Shown in pieces: positions 63,860 to 64,000 of a DNA stretch of 64,000 bases. The DNA lies in assembly GCA_003254905.1 (NCBI GenBank), contig QANU01021229.1, forward strand, positions 62,001 through 126,000, in the 5' to 3' direction. A program made the translations under genes and the position numbers. This DNA is from Nissolia schottii (taxonomy: Eukaryota; Streptophyta; Magnoliopsida; Fabales; Fabaceae). The first letter of the stretch is position 1, and the number at the start of each line of letters is the position of its first letter. Below the pieces are notes generated by a model, which worked only from the letters and a program-made list of their open reading frames with translations, was not told the DNA's origin and did not search any database.

Positions 63860-64000
63860 TATGACGCTGTCAAATAATGCTACGGATGGGTTGTTGAATA
63901 TTCAAATTTATGATGCATCATGTGCTTTGGGACAGATTTGAACTGGTTTGGGTTTCCGTTTACTTATTTAAATCTATGATATTTTTTTTTGTAGAAATTC

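Overview
The window is nuclear DNA of a flowering plant, most likely a eudicot. It is AT-rich, its genes have GT-AG introns, the encoded proteins belong to plant families, and transposable-element (TE) debris lies between and inside the genes. The species cannot be named from the sequence. There is an assembly gap at 3336-3934 and one N at 35731.

Six host genes can be supported. (1) 552-2613 (+): a membrane RING-H2 E3 ubiquitin ligase of the At4g11680/At1g12760 type, 3 exons, 339 aa. (2) 6629-6934 (+): a small intronless serine-rich-like protein with a CLCSPTTH...GSFRCRLHR signature. (3) 9790-31480 (-): a PGAP1-like GPI inositol-deacylase. I could assemble it across 18 coding exons into an uninterrupted frame of 1114 aa; the gene spans 21.7 kb because its introns are full of TEs. 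(4) 43421-45911 (+): a glycine-rich plastid-type protein resembling YELLOW-LEAF 1, with a non-coding first exon near 42.1-42.4 kb. (5) 48543-55426 (-): a two-WW-domain protein like FNBP4, 11 exons, 910 aa. (6) 60742-63696 (-): cytosolic HSP90, 3 exons, 700 aa, ending in MEEVD.

Layout: 3-9.5 kb holds a gap-containing candidate terminal inverted repeat (TIR) element, a retroelement-like block, the serine-rich gene and a clear hAT element with an exact 8-bp target duplication. PGAP1 fills 9.8-31.5 kb. Its intron 11 (8.4 kb) contains a decayed Mutator-like element (MULE: transposase C-terminus, SWIM finger, zinc knuckle), a decayed plant mobile domain gene, a 1.5-kb telomere-like minisatellite and a 215-bp MITE (short non-autonomous element). 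Other PGAP1 introns hold LINE pieces, a Stowaway MITE and a local duplication that copied the tail of exon 7. From 32 to 41.6 kb there is no intact gene: an enlarged relative of the 215-bp MITE carrying 121-bp tandem repeats, a Myb/SANT relic (Harbinger-type), a tRNA-derived SINE with target duplication, a Ty3/Gypsy reverse transcriptase relic held between two LTR ends, an LTR, and a broken Helitron that keeps its 3' end. From 56.2 to 60.3 kb there is Gypsy-type LTR sequence and a CACTA-like hairpin-rich stretch.

The host genes do not form a pathway. They are housekeeping functions (protein turnover, GPI-anchor remodelling, plastid function, chaperone, probable mRNA processing) separated by TEs. 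I found no CRISPR, operon or prokaryote-like system. The most unusual structures are the amplified MITE, the telomere-like minisatellite next to the MULE/plant-mobile-domain relic, and the RT fragment abutted exactly by two outward-facing LTR termini.
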